Shown here in pieces: positions 7,248 to 14,280 of a DNA stretch of 34,261 nt; within the stretch, counting starts at the first letter, position 1; every line of letters begins with the position of its first letter. The stretch lies in assembly GCA_030526405.1 (NCBI GenBank), contig JAUNCZ010000034.1, positions 1 to 34,261 on the forward strand, given 5' to 3'. Position numbers and translations under genes: made by a program. This DNA is from Lachnospiraceae bacterium (GTDB taxonomy: Bacteria; Bacillota; Clostridia; Lachnospirales; Lachnospiraceae). The notes below the pieces were generated by a model, which saw only the letters and a program-made list of their open reading frames with translations, was not told the origin of the DNA and did not search any database.

Positions 7248-8792
7248 ATGTCTAAATTATACAACGTTTCCTCAAGTCCCCATGTCCGCAGTAAACTGAA
7301 TACAGAGAATGTAATGTTTGCAGTTATTCTGGCTCTGCTTCCAACCACTGTGATCGGTGTAAGAGTACATGGAATGAGCGCACTTATTACAATCCTTGCT
7401 TCTATCGCGGCAGCGGTACTGACTGAGTTTGTCTTCGATAAGATCACTCATAAACCAAATACCATCCGTGATTTCAGTGCGGTGGTAACCGGTCTTCTTC
7501 TGGCTCTGTGTATGCCGGAGGGAACTCCTGTTGCACTGCCGATCCTGGGTTCCGTATTCGCAATTCTGGTTGTAAAAAATCTGTTTGGCGGACTTGGAAA
7601 GAACTTTATGAACCCGGCACTGGCCGGACGCTGTTTCCTGCTTATTTCCTTTGGAACAGCAATGACAAACTATCAGCTGGATGCAGTTTCTGCAGCCACT
7701 CCTCTGGCAGACCTGGCAGCAGGCAGCAGAGTTGATATTGCAAGCATGATCCTTGGTACTTCCAACGGTGTAATCGGAAGCTCCGCTCTGGGACTTCTGA
7801 TCGGTGGACTGTTCCTGTGGTGCATCGGTGGAATCACAATCGAGATTCCTGCAGCTGCAATCGCATCTTTCACACTGGTTATGGCTCTGTTCGGCGGACA
7901 GGGAGCAGATCCTCTGTTCCTGCTGACACATATCTGCGGTGGCGGTATCCTGATGGGAGCTTTCTTCATGGCTACAGATCCTGTTACAAGCCCTGTTACT
8001 TCTTCAGGACAGATCGTATTCGGTATCATTGTGGGTGTGCTCAGTGCTCTGTTCCGTATTAAGGGAAGCGCAGCTGACTCCGTATCCTATGCGATCATTA
8101 TCTCCAATATGTTCGTTCCGCTGATCGATCAGCATATCGTTCCGAAGCCATTCGGACACCGTGCTCCTAAGGAGAAATCCTCCGGCAGCAAGATTCCTAA
8201 ATCTGCCCTTGTACTGTGCGCTATCACACTGCTGGCAGGTCTGGCCCTCAGCGGTATCTTTGCTATGACAAAGGATACCATTGCAGAGCAGAAGGCTGCT
8301 GCAGCTGCTGAGTCCTACAAGGCAGTACTTCCTGAGGCAGATACATTCAAAGCTAACGAGGCAATGGATGGTGCCATTGAGGCTCTTGCAGGAGAGAACT
8401 ATGGCACAGATTTCGGTAAGATCACTATCAATGAGGCATTTGAGGCACTGGATGCTTCCGGAAATACAGCGGGTTATGTGGTAAGCGTTACTTCCGGAGA
8501 CGGATTTGACGGAAATATCACTCTGGCTGTAGGAATCCTTGCAGACGGTACCATCAGCGGTATTGACTTTACTGAGCTGCATGAGACAGCTGGTATGGGT
8601 ATGCGCTGTGGTGAGGATGAGTGGAAAGGTCAGTTCACAGGACGCAACGTTCCTTCCTTCACTCTGAACAAAGCAGGCGGATCCACATCTGATGAAGAGA
8701 TCGACTCCATCTCAGGAGCATCTGTTACTTCCGGAGCTGTTGTAAATGCTGTCAATGCTGCACTTGATTTCTATGCGAGCAACGTCAACTAA
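7248..8792 (+). CDS. rnfD: RnfD-RnfG fusion protein (membrane FMN subunit plus extracytoplasmic FMN domain)
   Basis: This single 514-residue frame joins two Rnf subunits usually made separately. Residues 1 to about 300 are RnfD, a polytopic membrane protein with the flavinylation motif DAVSAAT, whose T151 should carry covalent FMN. A basic Lys/Ser linker (305-318) leads to a new membrane helix (about 319-340) and an exported RnfG domain. This ends in DSISGAS, with S492 as the expected FMN-bound residue in place of the more common threonine. The topology fits: RnfD ends inside and RnfG starts inside. The ATG at 7248 (AAAGGGG, 7232-7238, 9 bases upstream) is preferred over 7242. No separate rnfG exists between rnfC and nrfA, and the frame is uninterrupted, so this is not a sequencing join. 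The FMN transferase ApbE is not in the window. Confidence 0.95.
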   Translation: MSKLYNVSSSPHVRSKLNTENVMFAVILALLPTTVIGVRVHGMSALITILASIAAAVLTEFVFDKITHKPNTIRDFSAVVTGLLLALCMPEGTPVALPILGSVFAILVVKNLFGGLGKNFMNPALAGRCFLLISFGTAMTNYQLDAVSAATPLADLAAGSRVDIASMILGTSNGVIGSSALGLLIGGLFLWCIGGITIEIPAAAIASFTLVMALFGGQGADPLFLLTHICGGGILMGAFFMATDPVTSPVTSSGQIVFGIIVGVLSALFRIKGSAADSVSYAIIISNMFVPLIDQHIVPKPFGHRAPKEKSSGSKIPKSALVLCAITLLAGLALSGIFAMTKDTIAEQKAAAAAESYKAVLPEADTFKANEAMDGAIEALAGENYGTDFGKITINEAFEALDASGNTAGYVVSVTSGDGFDGNITLAVGILADGTISGIDFTELHETAGMGMRCGEDEWKGQFTGRNVPSFTLNKAGGSTSDEEIDSISGASVTSGAVVNAVNAALDFYASNVN

Positions 8793-8804
8793 GGAGGACA
8801 AATC

Positions 8805-9485
8805 ATGAATCCATTTATTGAAAGAATTTATAATGGTTTGATCAAAGAGAATCCTGCAATGGTACTGATGCTCGGTATGTGTCCAACACTGGCGGTTACT
8901 ACTTCTGCAACCAACGGTCTCGGCATGGGTCTTTCCACCATGGCAGTTCTGATCGTATCAAACGTAATTATCTCTCTGCTTCGTAAGCTGATCCCTGATG
9001 AGGTTCGTCTTCCTGCAGAGATCGTAATTGTAGCTTCACTTGTTACCATCGTAGAGCTGGTAACACAGGCTTATATTCCTGCACTGTACAGCGCTCTTGG
9101 AATCTTCATTCCTCTGATCGTTGTTAACTGCATTATCCTGGGCCGTGCCGAGGCATTTGCCCTGAAGAATCCTCCTCTTCTGTCTGCTTTCGACGGAATC
9201 GGAATGGGACTTGGATTTACTTTTGCACTTACTGTTCTCGGAGCAATCCGTGAGCTGCTTGGTGCTGGCTCCATCTTTGGATTCCAGCTTCTGCCTGAGA
9301 GCGCAGCAGTTGGTATCTTCATCAAAGCGCCTGGTGCATTCCTGGTTCTTGCTTTCATTGTTGCAGTTATGAACTCACTGAAAGTAGAAACAAGAGCAAA
9401 TGAAATGGTAGAAGACTGTGACGGATGCTGTGCTTCCTGCGCATCTTCAAAAGGCTGCAAAGATAAGAAGGAGGGAGAGGCATGA
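8805..9485 (+). CDS. rnfE: Rnf complex membrane subunit RnfE with Cys-rich tail
   Basis: RnfE and RnfA are homologous inverted membrane subunits that together hold an intramembrane iron-sulfur centre and help move electrons and ions across the membrane. This 226-residue protein has about six membrane segments and the conserved cysteines C26 (GMCPTLAV) and C109 (VVNCIILGRAEAF) expected as cluster ligands. AAGGAGG lies directly before the ATG. After the last membrane helix comes a hydrophilic tail with five cysteines (C205, C208, C209, C212, C218) ending in a Lys/Glu-rich stretch. I am not certain whether such a tail is common in clostridial RnfE; it could bind metal or an extra cluster. The stop overlaps the rnfA start. 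Confidence 0.95.
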   Translation: MNPFIERIYNGLIKENPAMVLMLGMCPTLAVTTSATNGLGMGLSTMAVLIVSNVIISLLRKLIPDEVRLPAEIVIVASLVTIVELVTQAYIPALYSALGIFIPLIVVNCIILGRAEAFALKNPPLLSAFDGIGMGLGFTFALTVLGAIRELLGAGSIFGFQLLPESAAVGIFIKAPGAFLVLAFIVAVMNSLKVETRANEMVEDCDGCCASCASSKGCKDKKEGEA

Positions 9486-10057
9486 ATCTGTTATTAATTA
9501 TTGTCAGCACAGCCCTCATTAACAACGTTGTCCTCAGCCAGTTCCTGGGTATCTGTTCTTTCCTTGGTGTATCCCGCCAGGTAAAAACATCTGCTTCTCT
9601 GGGCGGAGCGGTTATCTTCGTTATGACCATCGCATCAGCAGTTGCAAGCCTTCTGTATACCTTTGTACTGAAACCACTGGATCTGGATTATCTGAAAACA
9701 ATCGTTTTCATTCTGGTTATCGCAGCACTGGTACAGATCGTTGAGATGTTCCTGAAGAAAGCTTCTCCTGCCATCTACAAGGCTCTGGGAATCTTCCTTC
9801 CACTGATCACAACAAACTGTGCAGTTCTTGGTGTTGCTCTTACTAACGTTCAGAATGAGTATGGGCTGGTAGAGAGTGTTATTGCCGGATTCGGTACAGC
9901 TCTTGGTTATACTGTAGCTATCGTTCTTCTGGCAAGTATTCGTGAGTCCCTTGATGAGGAAGCAGTTCCTGCTCCTTTCCGTGGGGCACCACTTGTTCTC
10001 CTGGCAGCTACCCTGATGGCAATCGCTTTCATGGGCTTCTCAGGACTGTCACTGTAA
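9482..10057 (+). CDS. rnfA: Rnf complex membrane subunit RnfA
   Basis: RnfA is the second of the paired membrane subunits of the Rnf pump. The 191-residue length is normal and six membrane helices are apparent. The two conserved cysteines are C25 (FLGICSFLG) and C113 (TTNCAVLGV), in the positions that hold the shared intramembrane iron-sulfur centre with RnfE. The start overlaps the rnfE stop (ATGA) and has a strong AGGAGGGAG site within the end of rnfE. The stop codon of rnfA is part of the ribosome site (AAGGAGG) of rnfB, so the three genes are tightly coupled in translation. Confidence 0.97.
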   Translation: MNLLLIIVSTALINNVVLSQFLGICSFLGVSRQVKTSASLGGAVIFVMTIASAVASLLYTFVLKPLDLDYLKTIVFILVIAALVQIVEMFLKKASPAIYKALGIFLPLITTNCAVLGVALTNVQNEYGLVESVIAGFGTALGYTVAIVLLASIRESLDEEAVPAPFRGAPLVLLAATLMAIAFMGFSGLSL

Positions 10058-10072
10058 GGAGGAATGCAGAGT

Positions 10073-10858
10073 ATGGCTATTATTATTGCTACGGTGGTAG
10101 TGGCTGTCATCGGTCTTCTGATCGGTGTGGGTCTTGTATACACCGGTAAAAAATTCTATGTTGAGGTGGACGAGAGAATCCCTCAGGTTCGTGAGTGTCT
10201 GCCTGGAAACAACTGTGGTGCCTGCGGATTTGCAGGCTGTGATGCAGTGGCTGAGGCCATTGTGAAAGGTGAGGCACCTGCCAATGCCTGTCCGGTAAAC
10301 AATGCAGCAAACAATGCAAAGATTGCTGAGCTGTCCGGAGCAGAGGCTGGAGAGTCCATCCGCAAGGTTGCATTTGTAAAATGTGCAGGTGACTGCCATG
10401 CAACCAGCAACAAAGTAAACTATGTTGGTATTGATGACTGCCGTGCAGCTGTAATGGCTGGTATCTCCATCTGGGAGTGTGACTACGGCTGTCTGGGATA
10501 TGGCTCCTGCGTAAAAGCATGCCAGTACGGTGCTATCAGGGTTGTAGATGGTGTTGCCATCGTTGACCGCAAGAAATGTGTAGGCTGTGGTATGTGTGCA
10601 AAAGCATGTCCAAAGGGTCTTGTGGAACTGATTCCTGAGAATAAAGAGGTTGCAGTTCGCTGCTCCAACAAGGATCGCGGACCTGAGACCAAGAAGGTAT
10701 GTACCGCAGGCTGTATCGGATGTAAGCTCTGTACAAAACAGTGCGAGTCCGATGCCATCACTGTTGAGAACAATGTTGCTCATATTGATTATGAGAAATG
10801 TATCGGCTGTGGAAAATGTGCTGATAAATGTCCGGCACAGATTATTCACCGTCTGTAA
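10073..10858 (+). CDS. rnfB: Rnf complex subunit RnfB (ferredoxin-interacting iron-sulfur subunit)
   Basis: RnfB is the electron entry subunit that takes electrons from reduced ferredoxin. The 261-residue protein has an N-terminal membrane anchor (about residues 1-24). A 4Fe-4S domain with C48, C51, C56 and C73 (NNCGACGFAGC...ACP) follows, plus an extra C42. It then has ferredoxin-like CxxCxxCx3CP clusters, including KCVGCGMCAKACP, CIGCKLCTKQC and the C-terminal CIGCGKCADKCP. The start at 10073 lies 10 bases after AGGAGG (10057-10062); the ATG at 10064 is too close to that site. It is the last gene of the rnf operon, followed by two hairpins and then nrfA. Confidence 0.96.
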   Translation: MAIIIATVVVAVIGLLIGVGLVYTGKKFYVEVDERIPQVRECLPGNNCGACGFAGCDAVAEAIVKGEAPANACPVNNAANNAKIAELSGAEAGESIRKVAFVKCAGDCHATSNKVNYVGIDDCRAAVMAGISIWECDYGCLGYGSCVKACQYGAIRVVDGVAIVDRKKCVGCGMCAKACPKGLVELIPENKEVAVRCSNKDRGPETKKVCTAGCIGCKLCTKQCESDAITVENNVAHIDYEKCIGCGKCADKCPAQIIHRL

Positions 10859-10871
10859 TGGATCTCGCTTT

Positions 10872-10890
10872 GCTGTTGCCTGACAACAGC
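10872..10890 (+). other. Short hairpin in the rnfB-nrfA gap
   Basis: A perfect 7-bp stem GCTGTTG/CAACAGC with a 5-base loop starts 14 bases after rnfB and precedes the stronger terminator hairpin. It has no T-run, so it could be a processing or stability element. Confidence 0.4.
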
Positions 10891-10911
10891 GCCAATAAAA
10901 AAGCCTGATCG

Positions 10912-10945
10912 GAAAGGGCAGGATTTAAAAAATCCTGCCCTTTTC
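10912..10945 (+). terminator. Strong terminator between rnfB and nrfA
   Basis: AAAGGGCAGGATT (10913-10925) pairs fully with AATCCTGCCCTTT (10931-10943) around a TAAAA loop, followed by TTC. Only 34 bases separate it from the nrfA ATG, too little for a promoter after it. nrfA must therefore depend on readthrough, on an RNA 3' end made here, or on a promoter that lies before the hairpin. Confidence 0.75.
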
Positions 10946-10979
10946 TGAAATAAGGAATATATTAAGAAAGGAGGAAAAT

Positions 10980-12260
10980 ATGGCAGACAAATCATTAGTA
11001 TCAAAACTCTGTATCTCTGTTATTGCAGTGGGAATTCTTGTGGCAAGTGCTGTGGCTGAAACAAAGTATTCTATCCCTGGAGCTGACAGTGCGGGAGGAG
11101 CTTCTGCAGCTGCCGAGATTCAGTATAAGGAGGTAGAAGCCCCTGAAGCTGCAAATCCAAACAATGTGGTGACTGCAGAGCAGTGGGCTGAGATCTATCC
11201 GGAGATCTGTGCTTCCTACGAGGCAAATGGTGAGAACAACTATCGTGTAAGCTACCTGGATGAGGATCAGGATCCATATCTGGTAAGTATTTACGAGGGC
11301 TTTGGCTTTGCTAAGGACTACACCAGTGCCATTGCTCACAACTATACTCTGGCAGATGTGGCAGAGACAGAGAGACCTCATCCTCTGGCAAACTGTCTTA
11401 CCTGTAAGACTGCTGATTTTACAGCTCTTGTAAATACCATGGGCAAAGATGCATACAGCCTGAATTTTGAGGATGTTATGCCGGATATGACTGAGAACGT
11501 TGGCTGCTATTCCTGTCATGAGAACAATGCAGGAAATAAAGGTGAGCTGACAATCACCCATGATTACACACTGGAGTCTGTTGGGGACGCAGGAATTGAA
11601 CCTGCTACACTGGTGTGCGGACAGTGTCATATCGAGTACTATTTTGCACCTGAGAACAAGGCCACAACAGCACCATATGACAGCATTGAAGCAATGAGCC
11701 CAGATGCGATCCTGGCATATTATGATGAGATGGGATTCTCTGACTGGACACAGGAGAGCACAGGAACCGGTCTGTTAAAGGCACAGCATCCTGAGCTGGA
11801 AACATTCCTGGGTGAGGGCAGTGTTCATGCATCCATGGGACTTACCTGTGCATCCTGCCACATGGAGAAAACTGTATCTGAGGATGGAGTTGCTTACACA
11901 AGCCATTCCCTTGTAAGTCCTCTTGCCAGTGAGGCAATTCTTGAGACCTGCGCTTCCTGTCATCAGGATACTGATCTGAAGGCAAAGGTTGAAGAGATTC
12001 AGACAGCTGTGACAACTCGTGAGAAAGAGATCGGAAACGATCTGGCAGCCATGAAAGAGAAGCTTGCAGAGGCAGTTGCCTCCGGAGCATATTCTGAGGA
12101 TGAGCTGAATGCTCTTCGTGATCTTCACAGAAAAGCACAGTGGTATTTTGATTTTGAGTACGTAGAGAACTCTGAGGGTGCTCACAACTCAAAACTTTCC
12201 AATTCCTGTCTGGATAAAGCTGCAGATTATATTGCACAGGCAAATGCGCTGTTCAAGTAA
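10980..12260 (+). CDS. nrfA: Pentahaem cytochrome c nitrite reductase NrfA (ammonia-forming)
   Basis: NrfA reduces nitrite to ammonium with six electrons. Five haem sites are visible in this 426-residue protein: the special active-site motif CLTCK (139-143, lysine K143 as ligand), then CYSCH (176-180), CGQCH (213-217), CASCH (290-294) and CASCH (324-328). Catalytic residues aligned with E. coli R106, Y216 and H264 are R132 (DVAETER), Y220 and H270 (KAQHPE). Calcium-site residues E219, K267 and Q269 are also present, so the enzyme should be active. An N-terminal hydrophobic segment ends with AVA-E (24-27), either a cleaved signal or an anchor, followed by a Gly/Ala/Ser linker. It is about 50 residues shorter than the E. 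coli protein. No NrfH, the usual quinol-linked partner, is nearby. AAAGGAGG precedes the ATG. Confidence 0.96.
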   Translation: MADKSLVSKLCISVIAVGILVASAVAETKYSIPGADSAGGASAAAEIQYKEVEAPEAANPNNVVTAEQWAEIYPEICASYEANGENNYRVSYLDEDQDPYLVSIYEGFGFAKDYTSAIAHNYTLADVAETERPHPLANCLTCKTADFTALVNTMGKDAYSLNFEDVMPDMTENVGCYSCHENNAGNKGELTITHDYTLESVGDAGIEPATLVCGQCHIEYYFAPENKATTAPYDSIEAMSPDAILAYYDEMGFSDWTQESTGTGLLKAQHPELETFLGEGSVHASMGLTCASCHMEKTVSEDGVAYTSHSLVSPLASEAILETCASCHQDTDLKAKVEEIQTAVTTREKEIGNDLAAMKEKLAEAVASGAYSEDELNALRDLHRKAQWYFDFEYVENSEGAHNSKLSNSCLDKAADYIAQANALFK

Positions 12261-12265
12261 GAAGT

Positions 12266-12301
12266 CTTATGATGGCTATGAATCTTATAATGGCTATGGA
12301 A
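12266..12301 (+). repeat. 18-bp imperfect tandem repeat after nrfA
   Basis: Two adjacent 18-base units, at 12266-12283 and 12284-12301, share the core CTTAT-ATGGCTATG and differ at three positions. They lie between the nrfA stop and the terminator. No function is evident. Confidence 0.5.
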
Positions 12302-12321
12302 AAGAACTCGCGTAAATGAGA

Positions 12322-12360
12322 AAAGGGCTGTCGCAACGATTGTTGCGACAGCCCCTTTTG
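12322..12360. terminator. Bidirectional terminator between nrfA and purF
   Basis: AAAAGGGCTGTCGCAAC pairs with GTTGCGACAGCCC followed by CTTTT, with a 4-base loop. A-tracts and T-tracts on both sides allow it to end nrfA (plus) and the purF 3' region (minus). The GGCTGTCGCAAC core is shared with the terminator at 29643-29685. Confidence 0.85.
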
Positions 12361-12441
12361 ACTTCCGGGAAATCAACGATTTTCCAGGAAAACTCAGTTT
12401 CAGTAAAGCGGACATTCGCAATCCGCTTCGCTACTTGCTCA
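12361..12441 (-). other. Further folded sequence between the four-way junction and the terminator
   Basis: This stretch holds no gene. Small hairpins are seen: GCGGA/TCCGC (12408-12412 with 12422-12426) and GGAAATC/GATTTTCC (about 12369-12386). Together with the junction element and the terminator it fills the 307-base gap between nrfA and purF. Confidence 0.35.
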
Positions 12442-12565
12442 TGAACCACTGCTGACTTTGTCAGCCCATCAGCAGGAGCTTTTTCTCCTGCTGATGCAAG
12501 CAGCCCCCCTTACTCCCTCCTACGTCTCTACATCTTAGAGGCAAGGGACTGCTTGAAGTGGTTCA
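12442..12565 (-). ncRNA. Candidate structured RNA: four-way junction in the purF 3' region
   Basis: Four helices nest exactly. P1 is TGAACCACT/AGTGGTTCA (12442-12450 with 12557-12565). P2 is CAAGCAG/CTGCTTG (12497-12503 with 12549-12555), extended by CCCTT/AAGGG and capped by CTCTA/TAGAG (12526-12530 with 12536-12540). P3 is a perfect 12-bp stem (12467-12478 with 12485-12496). P4 is GCTGAC/GTCAGC (12451-12456 with 12460-12465). Read on the minus strand, the loops are A-rich (AAAAAG, AAA), and the element starts 3 bases after the purF stop and runs on to the terminator at 12360-12322. This suggests a transcribed 3' UTR element or a released small RNA. I could not match it to a named family. 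Confidence 0.45.
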
Positions 12566-12567
12566 GA

Positions 12568-13974
12568 TCATTCTTTTCCGTTCCAGCAGTAGGTGCAGAG
12601 CTTGCATGGCTCGATGCCGATGGATTTGATCATATCATCCAGACGGTGGAAGCGAAGAGAGGTAAAGTTCAGCTCTTTACGGATCTCCTCGATCATGTTT
12701 GCGTACTCCTGACTGTCAGGATCAGCATATACAGGAAGCTTAGCCTCTGCGTTGTCTCCCTCCAGTTTCTGGATCACTCTTCTTGTGATCAGATCCATGT
12801 CGGAGTTGGAGCGGGAGAAGTTCAGATATTTGCAGCCGTACAGAAGTGGAGGACATGCAGGTCTGATATGAACCTCTTTTGCACCGCTCTTGTACAGGAA
12901 CTCTGTGGTCTCACGAAGCTGTGTTCCACGAACGATGGAATCGTCGATGAGAAGCAGCTTTTTGCCCTTGATCAGTTTATGCACAGGAACCAGTTTCATG
13001 TGAGCAATCAGATTTCTCTCACGCTGGGTAGTTGGCATAAAGGAACGTGGCCAGGTTGGTGTATATTTGATAAATGGACGGGTAAATGGGATTCCGGAAG
13101 CGTTGGAATATCCCATAGCATGGGCAATACCGGAATCCGGTACACCTGCAACGCTGTCAGGTTTTACATCATCGCGCTCTGCCAGCAGACGTCCGCACTC
13201 GTAACGCATATGCTCTACGTTTACTCCCTCGTAGGAAGCTGTTGGATATCCGTAGTATACCCACAGGAAGGAACAGATCTTCATCTTGTCGCCAGGTGCC
13301 TTCAGTACCTTAACCTCATCTGGTGTGACAAATACGATCTCTCCAGGTCCCATCTCTCTGTAATCAGAGTATCCAAGGTTCAGATAAGCAAAACTCTCGA
13401 AGGTAACACAGAAAGCCCCCTCCTTCTGTCCGATGACGATAGGAGTACGTCCGAATTTGTCACGGGATGCATAGATACCGTCCTTTGTAAGGATCAGAAC
13501 GGAGAGTGAACCCTCCACCTTCTCCTGCAGATATTTCAGTCCCTCAAGGATGGAGTCTTTTGTGGCAATGATGGCTGCAGCCAGCTCTGTGGCATTGATC
13601 ATTCCGCCGCTCATCTCCTGGAAGTGAGTATGTCTGTCGCGATAGCACTCCTCGATGAGAGCGTCAGCATTGTTGATACGTCCTACTGTACTGATGGCAA
13701 AGCTGCCCATAACAGACGCGATCAGAAGTGGCTGAGGCTCATAGTCAGAAATGCAGCCGATTCCAAGAGTTCCCTCCAGAGAAGCGTAGTCCTTCTCGAA
13801 TTTGGTTCTGAACGGTGAGTTCTGAATATTGTGGATTGCGCGGTCAAAGCCTTTCTCAGGATGGTGTACCACCATTCCCGCACGTCTTGTACCTAAGTGT
13901 GAATGATAGTCAGTTCCGTAAAAAAGATCTGTTACGCAATCGTTTCTAGATGCTACTCCAAAAAATCCACCCAT
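12568..13974 (-). CDS. purF: PurF-like amidophosphoribosyltransferase homologue lacking the glutaminase cysteine
   Basis: Canonical PurF makes 5-phosphoribosylamine from PRPP and glutamine, the first step of purine synthesis. This 468-residue protein has the whole two-domain fold, including the PRPP loop LLLIDDSIVRGTQ (340-352). Cysteines match the 4Fe-4S ligands of the B. subtilis enzyme (C234, C381, and C460/C463 in CTYCWNGK). The N-terminus reads MGGFFGV where active PurF has a processed CGVFG, so the nucleophile is glycine. Other glutamine-site signatures (QHRGQES, RYST, HNGN) are also replaced. The start is certain: AGAGGAG lies just upstream and no earlier cysteine-coding start exists. 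It may use free ammonia, or do something else with PRPP. It is probably a paralogue, with the true purF elsewhere. The gene is monocistronic, with its own promoter. Confidence 0.85.
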   Translation of the reverse strand: MGGFFGVASRNDCVTDLFYGTDYHSHLGTRRAGMVVHHPEKGFDRAIHNIQNSPFRTKFEKDYASLEGTLGIGCISDYEPQPLLIASVMGSFAISTVGRINNADALIEECYRDRHTHFQEMSGGMINATELAAAIIATKDSILEGLKYLQEKVEGSLSVLILTKDGIYASRDKFGRTPIVIGQKEGAFCVTFESFAYLNLGYSDYREMGPGEIVFVTPDEVKVLKAPGDKMKICSFLWVYYGYPTASYEGVNVEHMRYECGRLLAERDDVKPDSVAGVPDSGIAHAMGYSNASGIPFTRPFIKYTPTWPRSFMPTTQRERNLIAHMKLVPVHKLIKGKKLLLIDDSIVRGTQLRETTEFLYKSGAKEVHIRPACPPLLYGCKYLNFSRSNSDMDLITRRVIQKLEGDNAEAKLPVYADPDSQEYANMIEEIRKELNFTSLRFHRLDDMIKSIGIEPCKLCTYCWNGKE

Positions 13975-14084
13975 AATAATCTCCTCTTTATTAAAAATAT
14001 GAATACAGATATAAGGTGCAGCGGTGAGCTGTCATCTTATACAGGTTTAATATGGCGGTAGGGTATAGAGCCATTTTCGATTCC

Positions 14085-14114
14085 ATGATAATTCGAGATA
14101 TGCTTTAAAGTCAA
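14085..14114 (-). promoter_or_regulatory. Promoter of the purF-like gene
   Basis: On the minus strand TTGACT (14114-14109) and TATCAT (14090-14085) are 18 bases apart. The leader would be about 100 bases. The leader was checked for a purine-riboswitch core and none was recognised. The gap 13975-14280 also holds the greA promoter and otherwise nothing recognisable. Confidence 0.5.
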
Positions 14115-14222
14115 TAGCGGATAAAAAAATCCTGTTCCAAAACAATTGTCAGAGAATTGTGCTTTTCCAGACAATCTGCACAGAAATCTTGCATTTTTCG
14201 ATACAGGAATGACAAAAAGTAG

Positions 14223-14228
14223 TATAAT
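14223..14228 (+). promoter_or_regulatory. -10 box of greA promoter
   Basis: A perfect TATAAT lies 53 bases before the greA ATG. The -35 region at 17 bases (GATACA) is weak. Confidence 0.45.
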
Positions 14229-14280
14229 GAAATTCGCTATATTATTAGAACAGTAATGAAGGAAACAGGAGAAAACGCAT

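Noticed and set aside
7248..8792. RnfD-RnfG join as a frameshift or assembly error
   Set aside because: The frame is continuous, the linker is normal in composition and the topology fits, so a real fusion is more likely.
10980..12260. NrfA seemed at first to lack the catalytic arginine
   Set aside because: On alignment by the D-V-x-E-T-x-R pattern, R132 matches E. coli R106; the intervening loop is just shorter.
12442..12565. Four-way junction element as an insertion (MITE)
   Set aside because: The ends are inverted repeats (TGAACCACT), but no target-site duplication flanks them and the inner helices suggest an RNA fold. It remains an alternative but is not preferred.
12553..13509. Long plus-strand open frame opposite purF (318 residues)
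   Set aside because: It is antisense to a clear PurF homologue and shows no domain, no ribosome site and no sensible composition.
13975..14280. Purine or PRPP riboswitch in the purF leader
   Set aside because: No conserved core could be recognised in the 100-base leader; only small hairpins are seen.
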